Shown here: in pieces, positions 44,776 through 57,720 of the stretch
Layout of the letters: each line of letters starts with the position of its first letter
Numbering within the stretch: position 1 is the stretch's first letter
Assembly (NCBI GenBank): GCA_030704615.1
Contig: CM060731.1
Coordinates: 90,810,756 to 90,874,755, forward strand
Direction: 5' to 3'
DNA from: Takakia lepidozioides
Taxonomy: Eukaryota > Streptophyta > Takakiopsida > Takakiales > Takakiaceae
DNA length: 64,000 nucleotides
Notes under the pieces: generated by a model
The model's database searches: none
Seen by the model: only the letters and a program-made list of their open reading frames with translations
What the model was told of the DNA's origin: nothing
Program-made: the position numbers and the translations under genes

Positions 44776-47700
44776 GTGACTTTCTTAATGTACAATGCAG
44801 AGAAATTTGTCCATCCTGCAAATGTGGGTTCTTACTGTTAGTATCATGATTTGGTATCTTTCCTGTTGTTGACAAGGTCCTTCGGAGGGTCAGGTTGGTC
44901 TTAGGAGCCTGAGTTTAAATCTATGGCTGCTCAGCTGGACCGTGGTGGTTTTCCTCACAGACCCATCTGAGCTCACCTGACTACAGACACAAGCAGCACA
45001 CACAGGAGGTCGTTTTGCAGGGATGCCTCGGCGTGAGCCTGGTCACGTGAGCGCGACTGCGCTCACGCCACGTCACCTTGCACAAATGCCACGTCACGGG
45101 TCTCAGTCCACGTCATCACACGTGGAGGCCGAGTCACCACGCACCCAGAAAGAAGTGGAGTGTATTCCCGCGGATTGGCACCCTTTACCGCGGAAACAAG
45201 CTGGACGACATAATAAAAGGCATTGAATAAATGATGGATGAATGTACAGTTGGATGATAAACAGATGGATGAGTTTGAAAAATCTATGTAGATGGATGAA
45301 TGACGGATGGATAAGAGTAAAATGGATGAATGTATAATGGATGTTGAGCAATGACAAAAATTCATGACAGGAAGATGCATGACCAAATCTTTTGACGAAT
45401 GCACAAAGTATATGAAATGAGTGTGGAAGGTTTGTGGGGTGGATTAAAGAGTACAGAGGATGAATGTACAATGGATGTTGTACAAAGGAAGCTTTCATGA
45501 ATGGAGCACGCATGAATACAGTGTAGATGAATGCACAATGGATATGAGAAGAGTCAGGAAGGTTTGTGAGATGGATTCATACATATAGCAATGTAAACGA
45601 AAGTTGATTCTGTGATTATTATTTGTTCTAAAGGAACAACTACGGTAGAGTAAGGGGATTCAACGTTTCCAGATAATATGAAAATGAATATTAAAAGAAT
45701 ACAGTTCAGTCTGACTCAGAGTCAGTACAATGTATCCCCTCTTCCTCTGCATCTAAGTCTAAGTATTTTAGAACACCGGATCCACGCGGAATACACCTAC
45801 GGCTGGCCACTAAAAATTCAGGGGATAGGGACTCGGACGCGTGAAGTGCCATTGCTTCGGCATAAACAGGGAGCAGAAAATTGGAAAGGGGGCTGTCGAA
45901 AACAGACTCGCCAGAAATGACTGTATCTCCTGAAGATCCACCGCTGGCTTTCCTGAAAGACAGCCTGAAAAAGTTATTACTGTAACTTTGATGTTATCGA
46001 GAAATTGAGTATGACTCCCAAAGAGGGTTTAGCACTTACTCACATGAAAAGTCGTTGTCGACCTGCTTATCTTCGGGATCGTCATCATTTCGAATATGAA
46101 TCCGATCAGTCTGTGTGCCTGAAGTGGAGCCAGACAAAAGGGGGAGGAGCACTGTGTTGTAGAGGTCAGAATCACCCTCCATACCAAAAAGGCTTCTTCC
46201 GCCTGCCTTGCATGCGTGGTAAGTTGCTCCTGCACCAGACAGGAGAACATAAACAGTTTGGAGGAGGGGATTTAAGCAGATGAAACTGTTGAAAGGAAAC
46301 CAATTCGGAAGGGAGAAAACGAACCTGTGGATACAGAAAGATCGACAACCCGTGCAGAGCGGTGGCTGCATGACTCCAGCAGTATTTGCATGAATGCTGG
46401 TGACTTTTCCTTTGCACCTCTCCAGGGAGTGCCATCTGGTCTCTTCAGAGTCTGACTGGACTGCATGAAGTTGTACAAAATGTCATCGACATGGGGCTCA
46501 TAGGGGGGTTGACGAAACAACCCTGGTCAGAAATCTCAAAGCTGCGGATGGAGGATAGTGTCTTTGATGTGTGAATCCTCCGCAGGCAGATCGCCTCGAA
46601 CATCCTCGTCTGCCAAAGATAGCAGGTTAGTGTGGTAAACACAATCTAAAGTGGAAGTGTGTACATCGGCTATTCAGAACTCTGACACCAAAAAACCATG
46701 AATCGTTGATGATCGGTGTCGATCATAAAACATTCTACTAGAGTGGAGCTGCAGAGAAAATTGAAACTCATGATCAAAGCATAAGCAGAAGGCAGACGGC
46801 ATACCAGCTGACCAGGGAAACCGCCTTTCACAAGGTAGAGGCTGTTCACACAATTCCATGTGCGCAAAACTTCAAACCCTGAAGACTTGAGGTATGATGC
46901 CAATGCCCGACGACTATCATTGTCACATGACTGAAAAAGCAGAAGTGTCCCTGCATCAGAGAGGAAATTGTTACAGAACCCGAATACCCAACTCCAGTAG
47001 TTGTCCTCGAATTTGTTCCACCCTGGCGTCTTGCCCTTTGGAAGAACTTCTGGCACAGCCTGGCCATCCGGGATGTCGAGAATGACAATGTCGGCCGCAT
47101 AAGTTTTCTGCACACCGCACACGAAGGTGGGACCTGTGCTCACCTGCAACAGACATGTTTTTTATAAGAACGATGGCAAGAATGTTTTCAAAGAACGAGA
47201 CTGAAATACTGCCAACGAAACATTCAGAGAAAAAGGAAAGAAAATGGAATTCTCACCAGATTGAGGAATGAGATTATATTGTCCCAGGTAGGGGATGGCA
47301 CCCCAGTGTATCCTCTCTTTCGACTCTGCATCATCGAAAGCCAACCCTCATTAACAATTTTCATCTCTCCTGCTGAATCAGAACGGGAAGGGTGTGGCTT
47401 GGCATCGAACACGCACTGAAGAGTGCGGGTATATCTTCCAGCAGTAAAGTCCTGCCCACTCTCCATCTCCTTTTCATTCTCCTTCCCCTTGTCCTTTTCC
47501 TTCTCTTTGGACTTGTCTTTGTCCTTTGGCTTTGCTGGTGAGATGGCTATGACATCAACAGCCTTGTCTTTTGGTTTGCGGCCCGCCTTCTTTCCCTTCT
47601 GCGGCGTTCCCTGAGCATCAGGCTCCTTGGCAGCCAAGGTTGCTATGTTTCGTTGATACTCTTCGTCAGTCAAAGGCGCCAGCATCTCAGCGTTATTGTT

Positions 47701-48050
47701 CAAGTATTTCATATGCTGTTCTTGAAAGGTCGTGTGCTCAGGTGGGCAGTCAAGGTACCACCCACAGTCTCTGAAGTGAGAAGGACTCCAGTCCTTCAAT
47801 ATTCCTGCAGTATACATGGTTGGATCGTTTGCAGGGTCCGACCACATGTCAAGATAGTCGGGAATTCCGCTCAGGTGATTTCCTTCCATAAGCACATATT
47901 TCGTGTACCTGAAAAAATGAGATGAATCCCAACCCACAAAAGCGCTCAGTGAGTAAGATGCAAGTAGAACAGAAAGAATAAAACATGGATTGAAATGGCT
48001 CTGACAACTGCTCCAAGGACCTTTCAGGACCACACTACTGCTCCAGATAT

Positions 48051-48772
48051 GAATGTCGTCAACGCCATTCAGAACATTCCATTCCATGACACTGTAAATA
48101 CATCCTAATCCAGGTGAATGCAAATAAGCGATTAGAAATGACACAGACATAGAAGTGAATGTCGTCAACGACATTCAAGAATGACGCCAAATTATTACTG
48201 AAATGAAGCAAAATCACAGGATGGAAATAAAAAAATTGAGTAAGGAACCATCCAGGAAAACTCAATGCACATTCATAACGAACCTATCACTGAGGACCTC
48301 ACAACATCACTGTATGTGAATGGCGTCAACGCCATTCACAAAAATACAAAAAAGAAACCAATTACTTAGCTCCCCAATCCATGAATATTGAATTTGTCGT
48401 TTTTTAATAATACAGACACAGCTGTGAATGTCGTTAACGACATTCACTTTGGATTTCTTAAAACAGAGCTTATGAAGCCTCCATATTCATCGCAAGAGGA
48501 AAAAACAATGCAGAACAACTGAATGTCTGCATTGACATTCAGCAAAATGAAGTGATCAACCCTCATTGTATCCTCTATGGACATTACAAAAATTTAAATA
48601 ACCTTGAGGACCGCACAACAACTCCGTATGTGAATGTCGTCAACGCCATTCAAGGACATTATCAATTCTAATCAGGGACAATATAATTGCACCCTTAGAT
48701 CCTAACCAGGTGAATTCATATACTCGCTTAAGAATGACTCAGACAAAGAAGTGAATGTCGTCAACGACATTC
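48051..48772. repeat. Seven 20-bp palindromes in intron 5 (copy C)
   Basis: Cores at 48051, 48157, 48318, 48426, 48521, 48632 and 48753. The unit at 48426 is a perfect 20-bp palindrome, GAATGTCGTTAACGACATTC. Confidence 0.9.
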
Positions 48773-50643
48773 AATCTGGATCTAAGATTGCAATCCATAT
48801 GAAGCCACAATTTTTCCCAAAAAAACAGTAGAGTTTCAAGTATGACATTTCACCTGTACACAACTCGCATCATGGCCCACTCTCCTCCAACCTACTGTCA
48901 AAGTCGTTGGACCGTAAAATGTTACCATCTTTGGAGAACTCCCGGAAAAAACAGTATCTCCAGGTGAGACCTCTCCACTTCCTTATGTATGCCTCCAATG
49001 ACATTTGGGGAGGGGAAACAATCGCAATGTTCAGGTCCTTCAAAGTCTAATCCAGCACAATGACGGCGCGCTTTTCGAGCTGCAAATAGAATATTTGTCA
49101 GAATTGCAAAAAAGAAACACATCACATACTTGAAGATAAGAAACAGCATGTTCGAATACACACCTGACTCCAAAATGTAGCCTTGTGGAGCCAGTTATCA
49201 AACACCAAATCACTGATTCCTTCCACCTTTGTGCCAGGCTGTATGGTGCTCTTTGGGAACTGATTCAAGTCCTTTACTGTTTGATCTGAGTTCCATATCT
49301 CCAGCCACCTTATTTTTGTTTGTGGGTCGACCATCGATATGGCCAGCCGGTGCAATTTCTCCTGCTGCATCTCCGGATGCACATGCTTGTCATAGTGTGT
49401 TTTGATCTGCTGAAGGAACTCAGGACCAAGTCCAGGATCTACTATTCTAAGCTGCTTTCCGAAGGCTGACATCAATTTGGTTCTTCGCATCTCAAACTCC
49501 TTCTTTATTGCAGCTTCCACACCCTTTGATGTCCTTAGTTCCTCTGGTGTAGTGCGGTAATATTCGGATTTTCCCTTCTCAGCTGCCTCTGCCAGTTCTT
49601 GCTGCATTCATTCAAGTAGTGATTAGCTCCGAAGGGACTCTAAACATGTATTCGAAAAGTAAACAGATTACAGACTCGGGCTTACCGCATACATGTACTC
49701 CAGAAACGCCTCTCGTGTCAAAGAATACCAAGTGCCTGCAGCTCTTCCTGTTTCGCACTTCTTGATGATATTGGGTGGTAGTACTGTCCGAAAATCATCC
49801 AGCTTCATCAGACCAATCCTCTGAATTCGGAATAGTGTGTGAACCAAGCTTGTTGTCACATGCGATTTCTCTGTCGATCTGCAAAAACATTGAAAACATT
49901 GCATTCCTTAACACTGTTTTTTGAGGATCAACAAGACACTACAGAGGGAATCAAATCTCCTGGATGACTTACTTGTTCACGTCGTGCATAGCTGTAAGAA
50001 GCCTAGCGATGTCGTTTCCTGGATCCAAAACCATTGCCTCCACAGCAACATGCTTGTCTTTGTCTTTCGAATGGTGTTTCTGAATGTATCCCATCCATGC
50101 CAGCAATCGGTGGTTGCCGTCCCAGACGTAGAACATGTGGTTGCAAAATTGCTGGGTGTTCTTTCCCATCATGAGGCCCAGCTCGAACTCCTCATTGGCA
50201 TCTTTCCAGCACTCATCCCAGTTATCACTGATCTCTGGAGAAACTAATGTGCTTTTCCCATTTATATCCGTCAGGGACACATAAAAAACTTGTGCACCAA
50301 GTCTATATCCATGCACAAAATCACTCTCCAATTTTGTTATGTCATGGGAAAGAGGTGGACGCACAACAGGCATTGATATCATCCGGCACAGAGGTATGTC
50401 CAGACGCCCTCCAGATACGAGCATGTCCCTTATAACCTCCTGAGAGTTTACCTTCTGGAATGACATGAGTTCTTTCACCTTGTCAAGGTAGTGCACTTCG
50501 GATTCATCTGCTTCATCTGTATTCTCTGAGCTTTTTGCGGACTCGTCCCCATCTCCAGATCCTTTCCCCTCTGATCCTGTAGGCTTCGACCTCACACTTT
50601 TCTGCACGATGCCATTCAGTTCTGACTAAGTCATTTGCAAATA

Positions 50644-50969
50644 GTGAATGGCGGTAACGACAATCACTCTGTATCAAGGAAACTCACCATGAATGGTGTG
50701 AAAGAATTCAGCACAATCTACAGATGCAAAGCCGAGACTGCCGTATTCAAAACAAAAGTGAGAGCGATAGCGAACGGCATTAACGACAATCACAAAAGAT
50801 AACAACCTGCCGGATCGGTGTTGTGAAATGACATATATGTGCAACTGATTGGCGGCAACGACATTCAGTATAGTTTAGGGAGAAGAGTAAGTGCAGACTC
50901 TCTCTTCAAACACATAGGTACATAAATCTCATGAGCAGAATCGAATGGCGTTAACGACGCTCGCGATTC
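50644..50969. repeat. Four related palindromes in intron 1 (copy C)
   Basis: At 50644-50667, 50770-50793, 50845-50868 and 50938-50969, matching the copy A set with one or two substitutions. Confidence 0.8.
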
Positions 50970-52195
50970 AGTAGTTCCTGCTAAAGAATGGAAGAGGAAG
51001 GACTCCTTGAAAGGCAATCACATAGACTATATGATAAAACTTACTGGCACCTTCTTAGGTTTTGAACTTTGATCCCCTTCTGCAGCTTTCCTCTTCCCTC
51101 TCACATCTGCTGGAGTTTCTGTCTGCGCAAGGGTTTCTTGACCTTCTTCAGGTTCGGCGTTCCGCGTGCTTCCACCTTCTTCAGTGTCCCTGCGATTCAT
51201 CTCTGCCTCCACAGGCTGGCGCACTCTTATCGCCGCTGTGTCGCAGCCGCTGCCTCAGTCTCCGTCTGCTCTTGTGAATCAGTCTCCGCGTTCACCTGCT
51301 GCCTTGGCCCTGTGTTCTCCAACAAACGACGCCTCGTCATTTTCTCTCTTGCTCTGCGTCTCTCTCTAAGGGAAGTAAAATAAAGAGACTTTCTTCTCTT
51401 TCGTATTCTAGAAGGAACCCTCTCCAGCTTGACTACCACTCTCCCTCTAAGCGCGAAAAGTAGAAAAACGCAGTGACTCCCGATTTCTTGCGGGATAACC
51501 TGTGTTCTTGCGTGTCTCTAGAAGCATCGGATTCCCTCCCGCGTGACCGTTACACATAGTCGTTTCGATATTAGTGCACATGCCAGCAATTGGTGTACAG
51601 CTGTTCGTATTCAGTTATGGATGTCTGACGTGTGCCGCCCAAAACAAAACGGCGTGTTCTAAATTATAACTGGTTCAATATTTAAAAAGAACAGCGAATC
51701 CCAGAAATTGATGCGCAGTCTTAAACAAATAAATATAAATGAACGAGAGTTTGATGACAAATTTTGGAATATCATACACGGTCATCCTTGTTATCCAAAC
51801 CCCACATTCGTTGCACATTTGGAACTTTCCAGGTGCGCATGATCATTGGTAGTAGTATATAGATACATTTACTTAATCTGCAATCCCATTCTCGGATCCT
51901 GTGGCATGCTTCCAGGAAGTCGGCTTTGTTATTGGGTTTATTGATGAGGTTCTGATTAACGGTTTAACAGTTGCCGACACTGCCCCTATGGATTCTCTGA
52001 CCACTGGGCCCACAAGAAAAGTAATTAAAATGGACGGCTGCATATCTGGAATGAATAACAGAATATGCACAGTCGTTATCTGAGCTTCCTCCGCCATATG
52101 CTCTGCTCATTCTTCAACTGTGTTCTGGAGACAGCAGTAAACCGATTTACACTAGATCTGCGATAGCAAGGTACAAACATACTCGAGGAAGGAAG

Positions 52196-55100
52196 ATGGC
52201 TTCCTCTGAAGCGGAGTTCTTCTCAGACGACAAACCAGTGCCGTTCTCCCAGGAAGTCCTTGACAATGGATTTGCAATTGTTCTGGAACATGTCTTGGCT
52301 ACCCGTTTTCAGCTGCAGAATGGCTCCATCTTTTTGGAGAAAGAGGTTTACGATCTGAAACGGAAGTTGGTGAAATATTCTTTCCAAAACCGTGATGAGA
52401 CGGCTCATATCAGCCAGTGGAGAGTGCGTCCTGGTCGATACAGAGTACTTGGAGAGCCTCGGCGAAAGTCCCTTGGGTCATATGTGACGCCCGGGACTGC
52501 TGCTTCGGTCGTTGAAGACAAGAGGGAGGTGGTGGTGAAAAAAGAACAGACGTCCTCCACTCCAATCGTTGAGCTTTCGGATTCATCCGATGATGACATA
52601 AGTGAAATTCCAAATCCAGTCCTTCCTACTGTGGTTGCAGAAGCTGATGAAGAAGAGATTTGTAGTGTCATTCCAAAATTGCGGGCGATGGGAGGAATGG
52701 CTGGATTCAAAAGCGAGTTGCGGGGAATTGATTGGGAATCTTTGAAGCAGGTGCCTGTGAAGTTCTTGCCGGAGACTTTTGATGGCGATATCCTATTCGA
52801 GCTGCCTCCTCCTCCGCGAGTTGGAGGTGTAACAATCATGATGCATGGAATGGACAAGAAACACGACGGGCACCCGTGGTGCAGAACAAAAACATCCAAT
52901 ATTCAGAATGATGACAAGCTTGTTTTCAGGAGGACAGTTTGCAATGGACACCTTAGGTGTGATAATTTGAATTGCAGACACTTTCTTCAGTCTGGAGTTC
53001 ATAATCAAAGCGAATGGGAGGGTCTGGCAGAGAATCCATTTCAGCCTGGGACTGCCCCTCCACCGGCAAACACTTTCGTCTGCAAATTCTGCAAACTTGT
53101 GCCATCCTGCTTGGCGCTCTGCGGAGCAAGAATGTACTATGTTGTCCACCGTTTGAATACAATGACGAGAGCTTGTGTGCATTTTGGATTCCATAACCAT
53201 CCTGTCTCGAAGGGGGATTACAGGGAGAGTGTTGAGACAGTATCGAGGTTGATCAAACAGGAGTTCGGGAGAAACCCATCCGCAACAACATCTGCAATTG
53301 CTCTTGGCGCAAGCAAGTCCTTCTTGGAAAGCCATATTTTGAGTGAAGGAGATTCTGTGGGGACTAAACTTGACGGTGCAGCATTGGACCTGGTCATGGA
53401 TCATTTCTCCACTTTAAGTTCACCTAACATTCGGCATCAGATCAATGCATTGAGAATGGGCTCTGGGATCAGAGGCTACATAGACAATATTTTGGAATTG
53501 AAACGACTGAGCAAGTACGATTACATCCAGGACAATGTATTCCCAGTCAAGGTGCCATCAAAGTTTTTCTTTTCAAAATGTCGACTGTTGGGGGAGGGCA
53601 GTGGGGTTAGCCTCGTGAAGCGGATGCAGAAGACTGGGGACTTGCAGAACTGTTTTCTTATGTTTGATCATGTGAAACGAGTGAAGGATTGGACGACAAT
53701 GGCTTGTCATGTCTACGATCCAGTGTACCAACGAGTTATGACAATTGCAGTTTGTGACATGCAATCCGAGGATACGGAATCCCAGAAGCTCATGTGGAAT
53801 TCCCTGATACGTGTCATGGGCTGCCATGGGCTGCCATCTCCAAATTTCGCAGGTTTCATGGCGGATAGTGCTCAAGCAAATTTCAATGCTATTCGTATTG
53901 TCTTCGGATCGGGCGACCCAAAAGTGCCTATGCCAGGAAGAGAGCGTACATGTCTATTCCATTGGACACAATCTCTGGAAAAACATACAAAGTCGGACAT
54001 CAAACCAGAGATGCAGACTCAGCACCGTAAATTGTGCAAAGAGTACAAAGATGCTAGAACAATGAAGGAGGCGGACACTTTGTTCCAGACAATTCGTGCC
54101 TGGTGGTTCTCTTCTGGAGCTGCATCACTTGAGAGTATGAGAGCATTGGAAGATTGGCTGGCGTTTTGGCACTTCCGGTATAGACAGTGGGGAGCAGCCA
54201 TGACAATGGTACGAGGCTTCTATTTCATGCTTTATTCATACATTTGCTTTCCATATTTTTGTTGCTTTCTTTATGTTGTTTCCTGTGCACTATTCTGAAG
54301 TGTGGTTATCCTCTTTGCAGAACATGTCCATTGAGGAAATGGCAGACATGCCATCTTGCAATTTGGCAGCAGAAACTGTGCACAATGCATGGTTGCAGCA
54401 GTCTGGGAAAAGAGGTCGGGATTTGTATGTGGCAACAACAGATGATTTGATACGTGCCTTGCAACAACAAACCCGATACCGTGATTTCTTACGAGGTGGG
54501 GTTGGTGGCAAGGGTCCGGACAAATCGGGAGTTGATGTTGCGTGCTGCAAACAGATCTGGGGATCCAATCAAGATAGCACGGGCGGTGAGCATGTATGCC
54601 CAGGGAACGCCACTTGTTTCTAGAGTTCCACATCTTGAAGGGGAGGAGAGATTCGGCTCCTGTAAGAGGAAATTGAACACTCCACCTGGTTCGGATTCAG
54701 ATTCCACAGGGCAGACCGTGATAACTTCTCGAAGCCTCGTGTTCCCCTGCATGACAGCTCCGTGTCCGGAACCTCCATTGTGGAGGAACCTCCAACACGA
54801 CGGCAAGCTCCAGCATCAAACCGTGCCACTGAAATGGTGCAGGAGAGAAACAACCCCCTTGATGTGCTTGAGTCCGCATGCCCCGACCACGTTTGGCACA
54901 TAGAACGCACAAGTGTCGGGTCTCGTGTGAAATGTACAGCGATCAGGGCAACTAATTTCGAGAAGTGCACTTCATCTATATCCAGAGGTGGTGCCCGAAC
55001 TCCTGCTCCGACTTTCACGGGCTTGATGCGTCCATACGGTCAACCAGAAGCCAAGAACCACAAGTTCTGGTTCTGCGCAGATGATTGTGCCAGATGTGTG

Positions 55101-55603
55101 CATGGAACTGTGCGTCCTTCCGTAGTGATGAAGCCATCTCCTCCAACCGTTTGGCCCGTGAAGGTGGGAAACACATCTCAGCTTTCAGGAGATTGAAATG
55201 CTGGAGGAGGTAGGTTTTTCCCTTGCGAGACAACCCAACTCCATGCATGTGCTACTACTCCTGCGTCCTCCCGGTCCCCCCGGCAAATCCTGACTTGTGG
55301 CCAACCAAACGAGATGGAAAGCTCGTTCGGCGTTTCCTCCAACCGCTGAACACTTTGGCAAAGTGGAGTCCGCAAGAATGCTCCAAGCTCGTGTTGGAAG
55401 CACCACGGAAGTACCCGATCCAGGATATGGTCGGGTATTCACAATCATCACTTCCACATCTGCTGTTCATGACAGGACCTACGACATCACGGTTTCCAAT
55501 TTCCCCAATTGCACATGTCCTGATTTTGTGAATATGCTATCAACCAGTTTGGGCAAGAGAGGTAAATTCATACCCTGCAAACATTTGTATTTCATATTTT
55601 GAG
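52196..55603 (+). pseudogene. MULE transposase with SWIM finger (copy C)
   Basis: Exon 1 (52196-54208) is fully open, 671 codons. Zinc region about 215-350; DDE candidates D491 (M-F-D-H-V) and D557 (F-M-A-D-S); C586-x2-H589 (C-L-F-H-W). A paired 1-bp loss and gain (about 53547 and 53592) re-reads some 15 residues that A and B keep as G-Q-G-A-I-K-V-F. The 10-bp repeat at 53816-53835 keeps the frame into H-G-L-P-S-P-N-F, the family form. Intron 54209-54320. Exon 2 has several 1-bp indels (54528, about 54703, about 55166, 55230-55345) and loses the end past the SWIM finger. The exon 1 product may be the best-preserved transposase core in the window. Confidence 0.85.
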
Positions 55604-56156
55604 GCGGATGGTTTGCGATCCCAAAACTTTTAGGTAGTGCACATTTGTCATTGCACCGTTCGAAGTCTACATGTCTTGCTGTCGCGATTGCACTACAATC
55701 ATCTTTTGAGATGATCATAACTCTCATTGTTATTTGAGGAGGGAGGAAGTCTTCTCGTGGCAGCCTTTATGGCGCACACTTTGTGAGGATATTTTGTCGT
55801 CTTCGTAATTGTAAAGTGAAACAAACATTGTAATTGCACAATGTTGGATGCTGCAATTGTAGGCCTCAACGCTCGTCTTGATTCTATTTAGGCAAGATTC
55901 CCTGCATTAATTCCACGGTCATAGGACCATCCACGTTATAGGCGGCGCATGTTAATGCTGACGTGGCAGTTGACGGACAGTGCCACGTCATCATTTACCG
56001 CCACATCAGCATGCTGGACATGACGCTCACGCCACGTCAGCATGTGTGCAGGCTCACGCCACGTCAGCTGGCGTGAGCGTACGCTCACGCCACGTCACTC
56101 CTGCGTGAGCGTACGCTCGCGCGCTCACGTGCAACGCTCACGCCATTGCGTCGTTG
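55604..56156. repeat. Right subterminal region and terminal repeat, copy C
   Basis: Matches 19857-20387 with many single-base indels. The perfect palindrome with arms GGCGTGAGCGT is at 56070-56091. Confidence 0.8.
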
Positions 56157-56165
56157 GTCATTTTG
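56157..56165. repeat. Right 9-bp target-site duplication of MULE copy C
   Basis: GTCATTTTG, versus GTCGTTTTG at 45009-45017. Confidence 0.8.
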
Positions 56166-56189
56166 GGTTGATGGTCGGTTGAATCCTCC

Positions 56190-57720
56190 ATGGTTGAAAG
56201 AAAAGCTAGCTGCCATGACACGAGGTCAAGGACAAAGTCGGCTCATTCTTCAGCACATTTCAGCCTGTTTTGCCCTCTTATCAGAGTCGACCCTGATTTC
56301 CATGTTGAATTCTACAAGTTAGCTTGTTGGGTTGATCTATGGTTGGGTCTATTTTTTTTGGCATGTGACTGCCAATGTGGCAACAGGAAAGTATCCAAGA
56401 ACATATAGGGATGAGGAGAAGCTGTGGAAGGAATATTTTTGCGACCCCAGTCAATGGTGGGACGATCGAGGGAAAAAGGTGAATGCCTGTTATAATACAG
56501 TGAGAAGCAGACGCCATTTAGCATAGGAACTAGTGTGTTATGAGTAGGGTTGGGGTGTTTGCTAGAACAAATCTAGGCTGTCATTGTCAGCCGTTCGAAG
56601 CAAGGCGAGGATGTATGCGTGATGTGTGCAGAGGCTGGGATAGCTGAAGGAGCAGGGATAGAGTGTGGGTCCAGATTCATCCAATAGGGCAGGATATCAA
56701 GCACAAGATTACCTATGATTCCCAGTGGATCAGAGCTACAAGAAACCTAGGCACCTTCTTCTTCGACATATTTCAGCTTGTTTTGCCCTCTCACCAGACT
56801 TGGCCCTGAGATGCATATTGAATGCTGTAAGTTAGCTTGTTGCTTGTTGCTCGTTGATAAGTAGGGTTGGGGGTGTTTGTTGGAACAATTCTAGGCTGTC
56901 ATTGTCAGCTGCTAGCAGGAAGGCAAAGATGTATGCATGATTTTGTGCAGAGGTATAGATAGCTAAAGGAGCAGGGATAGAGTGTGTGTCCAGATTCATC
57001 CAAGAGGGCCGGATTTCAAGCTCCACATTACCTATGATTCCCTTTGGAAGGATAGATACAAGAAACCTGCATTGATAGATGGTCAACTGGAAGCCACAGC
57101 AGCAGCGGCACAATTGATAAAATCAGGCACTGCTAATGAAGGCACCTTCTTCAATACATTTCACCATATTTTTCCCTCTTATCAGAATCGGCCCTCAATT
57201 CTCATGTTGAATTTTGCAAGTTAGCTGTTGAGTGAATGTAGTTGGGAGTGACTTTGACATGATACTGCCAATGTGACAAGGATATGCATTGAACTCATTG
57301 GTAGCGGGATATTGGGATAACTCTTGGCCATGTGCAATCGTCAAAGCTGAAATTGTACTAGTTGTCATTCTGAACACTGCCCTGGTGGACATGTATGCCA
57401 AATGTGGGTGCAACAAGCCTGATGCAAAGGGAGAGTTCGACAACATGGCTAAATGAGATGTGGTGTTGTGGAGTGCCATGATTGCAAGGTATGTGCAGCA
57501 TGGGTGTGAGATTAAGGCTTTGGAAACCTAAGAGCAAATGATGTGGAAAAGGATGAAGCCAGACCAGGTCATGTTCATTTGTAATATGCATATGCGAGCC
57601 TAGAAGCCCTGGGAAGGGGCCAAGAGGTTCATGGTGACATCATCAAAGCTGTAATTGTACCTAATGTCATTCTGAACATTCCCTTGGTGTACATGTATGT
57701 CAAATGTCCATTCGACACCC
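56190..57720 (+). pseudogene. OSB-like PDF motif and PPR repeat relics
   Basis: Near 56415-56480 the frame reads L-W-K-E-Y-F-C-D-P-S-Q-W-W-D-D-R-G-K-K, the best of three PDF-like motifs here, followed by a GTGAATG donor-like site. Diverged repeats of one segment occur at about 56230-56340, 56750-56870 and 57120-57260. At 57361-57600 are PPR repeats: L-N-T-A-L-V-D-M-Y-A-K-C-G, D-V-V-L-W-S-A-M-I-A-R-Y, M-K-P-D-Q-V. They contain stops, and a second partial copy lies at about 57640-57700. PPR proteins bind organellar RNA and OSB proteins bind organellar ssDNA. Whether both relics came from one gene is unknown. Confidence 0.55.

Larger units (their letters stand above)
45706..51340 (-). pseudogene. 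ParB-like/DNA methyltransferase gene (copy C), broken
   Basis: Collinear with the copy A gene, intron for intron. It keeps the proper GT donor after exon 3 (49685-49684) that copy A has lost. Lesions are a 1-bp deletion near 51234 shifting exon 1, a TAG codon at 49047-49049 in exon 5 (Gln codon in A), a 1-bp deletion near 48893, and one C fewer in the C-run near 46503. The ParB-like D-G-N-H-R (about 50107-50118) and motif I are unchanged. Confidence 0.8.
45018..56156. mobile_element. Two-gene Mutator-like element, copy C
   Basis: 11,139 bp, same gene content and orientation as copy A at an offset of about 35,962 bases. The left end CAGGGATGCC and right end CGTCGTTG are flanked by 9-mers GTCGTTTTG (45009-45017) and GTCATTTTG (56157-56165), eight of nine identical. 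The flanks are unlike those of copy A, so it is an independent transposition rather than a segmental duplication. Most of its missing length is a deletion near 55623 at a short AACTT match. Confidence 0.9.
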
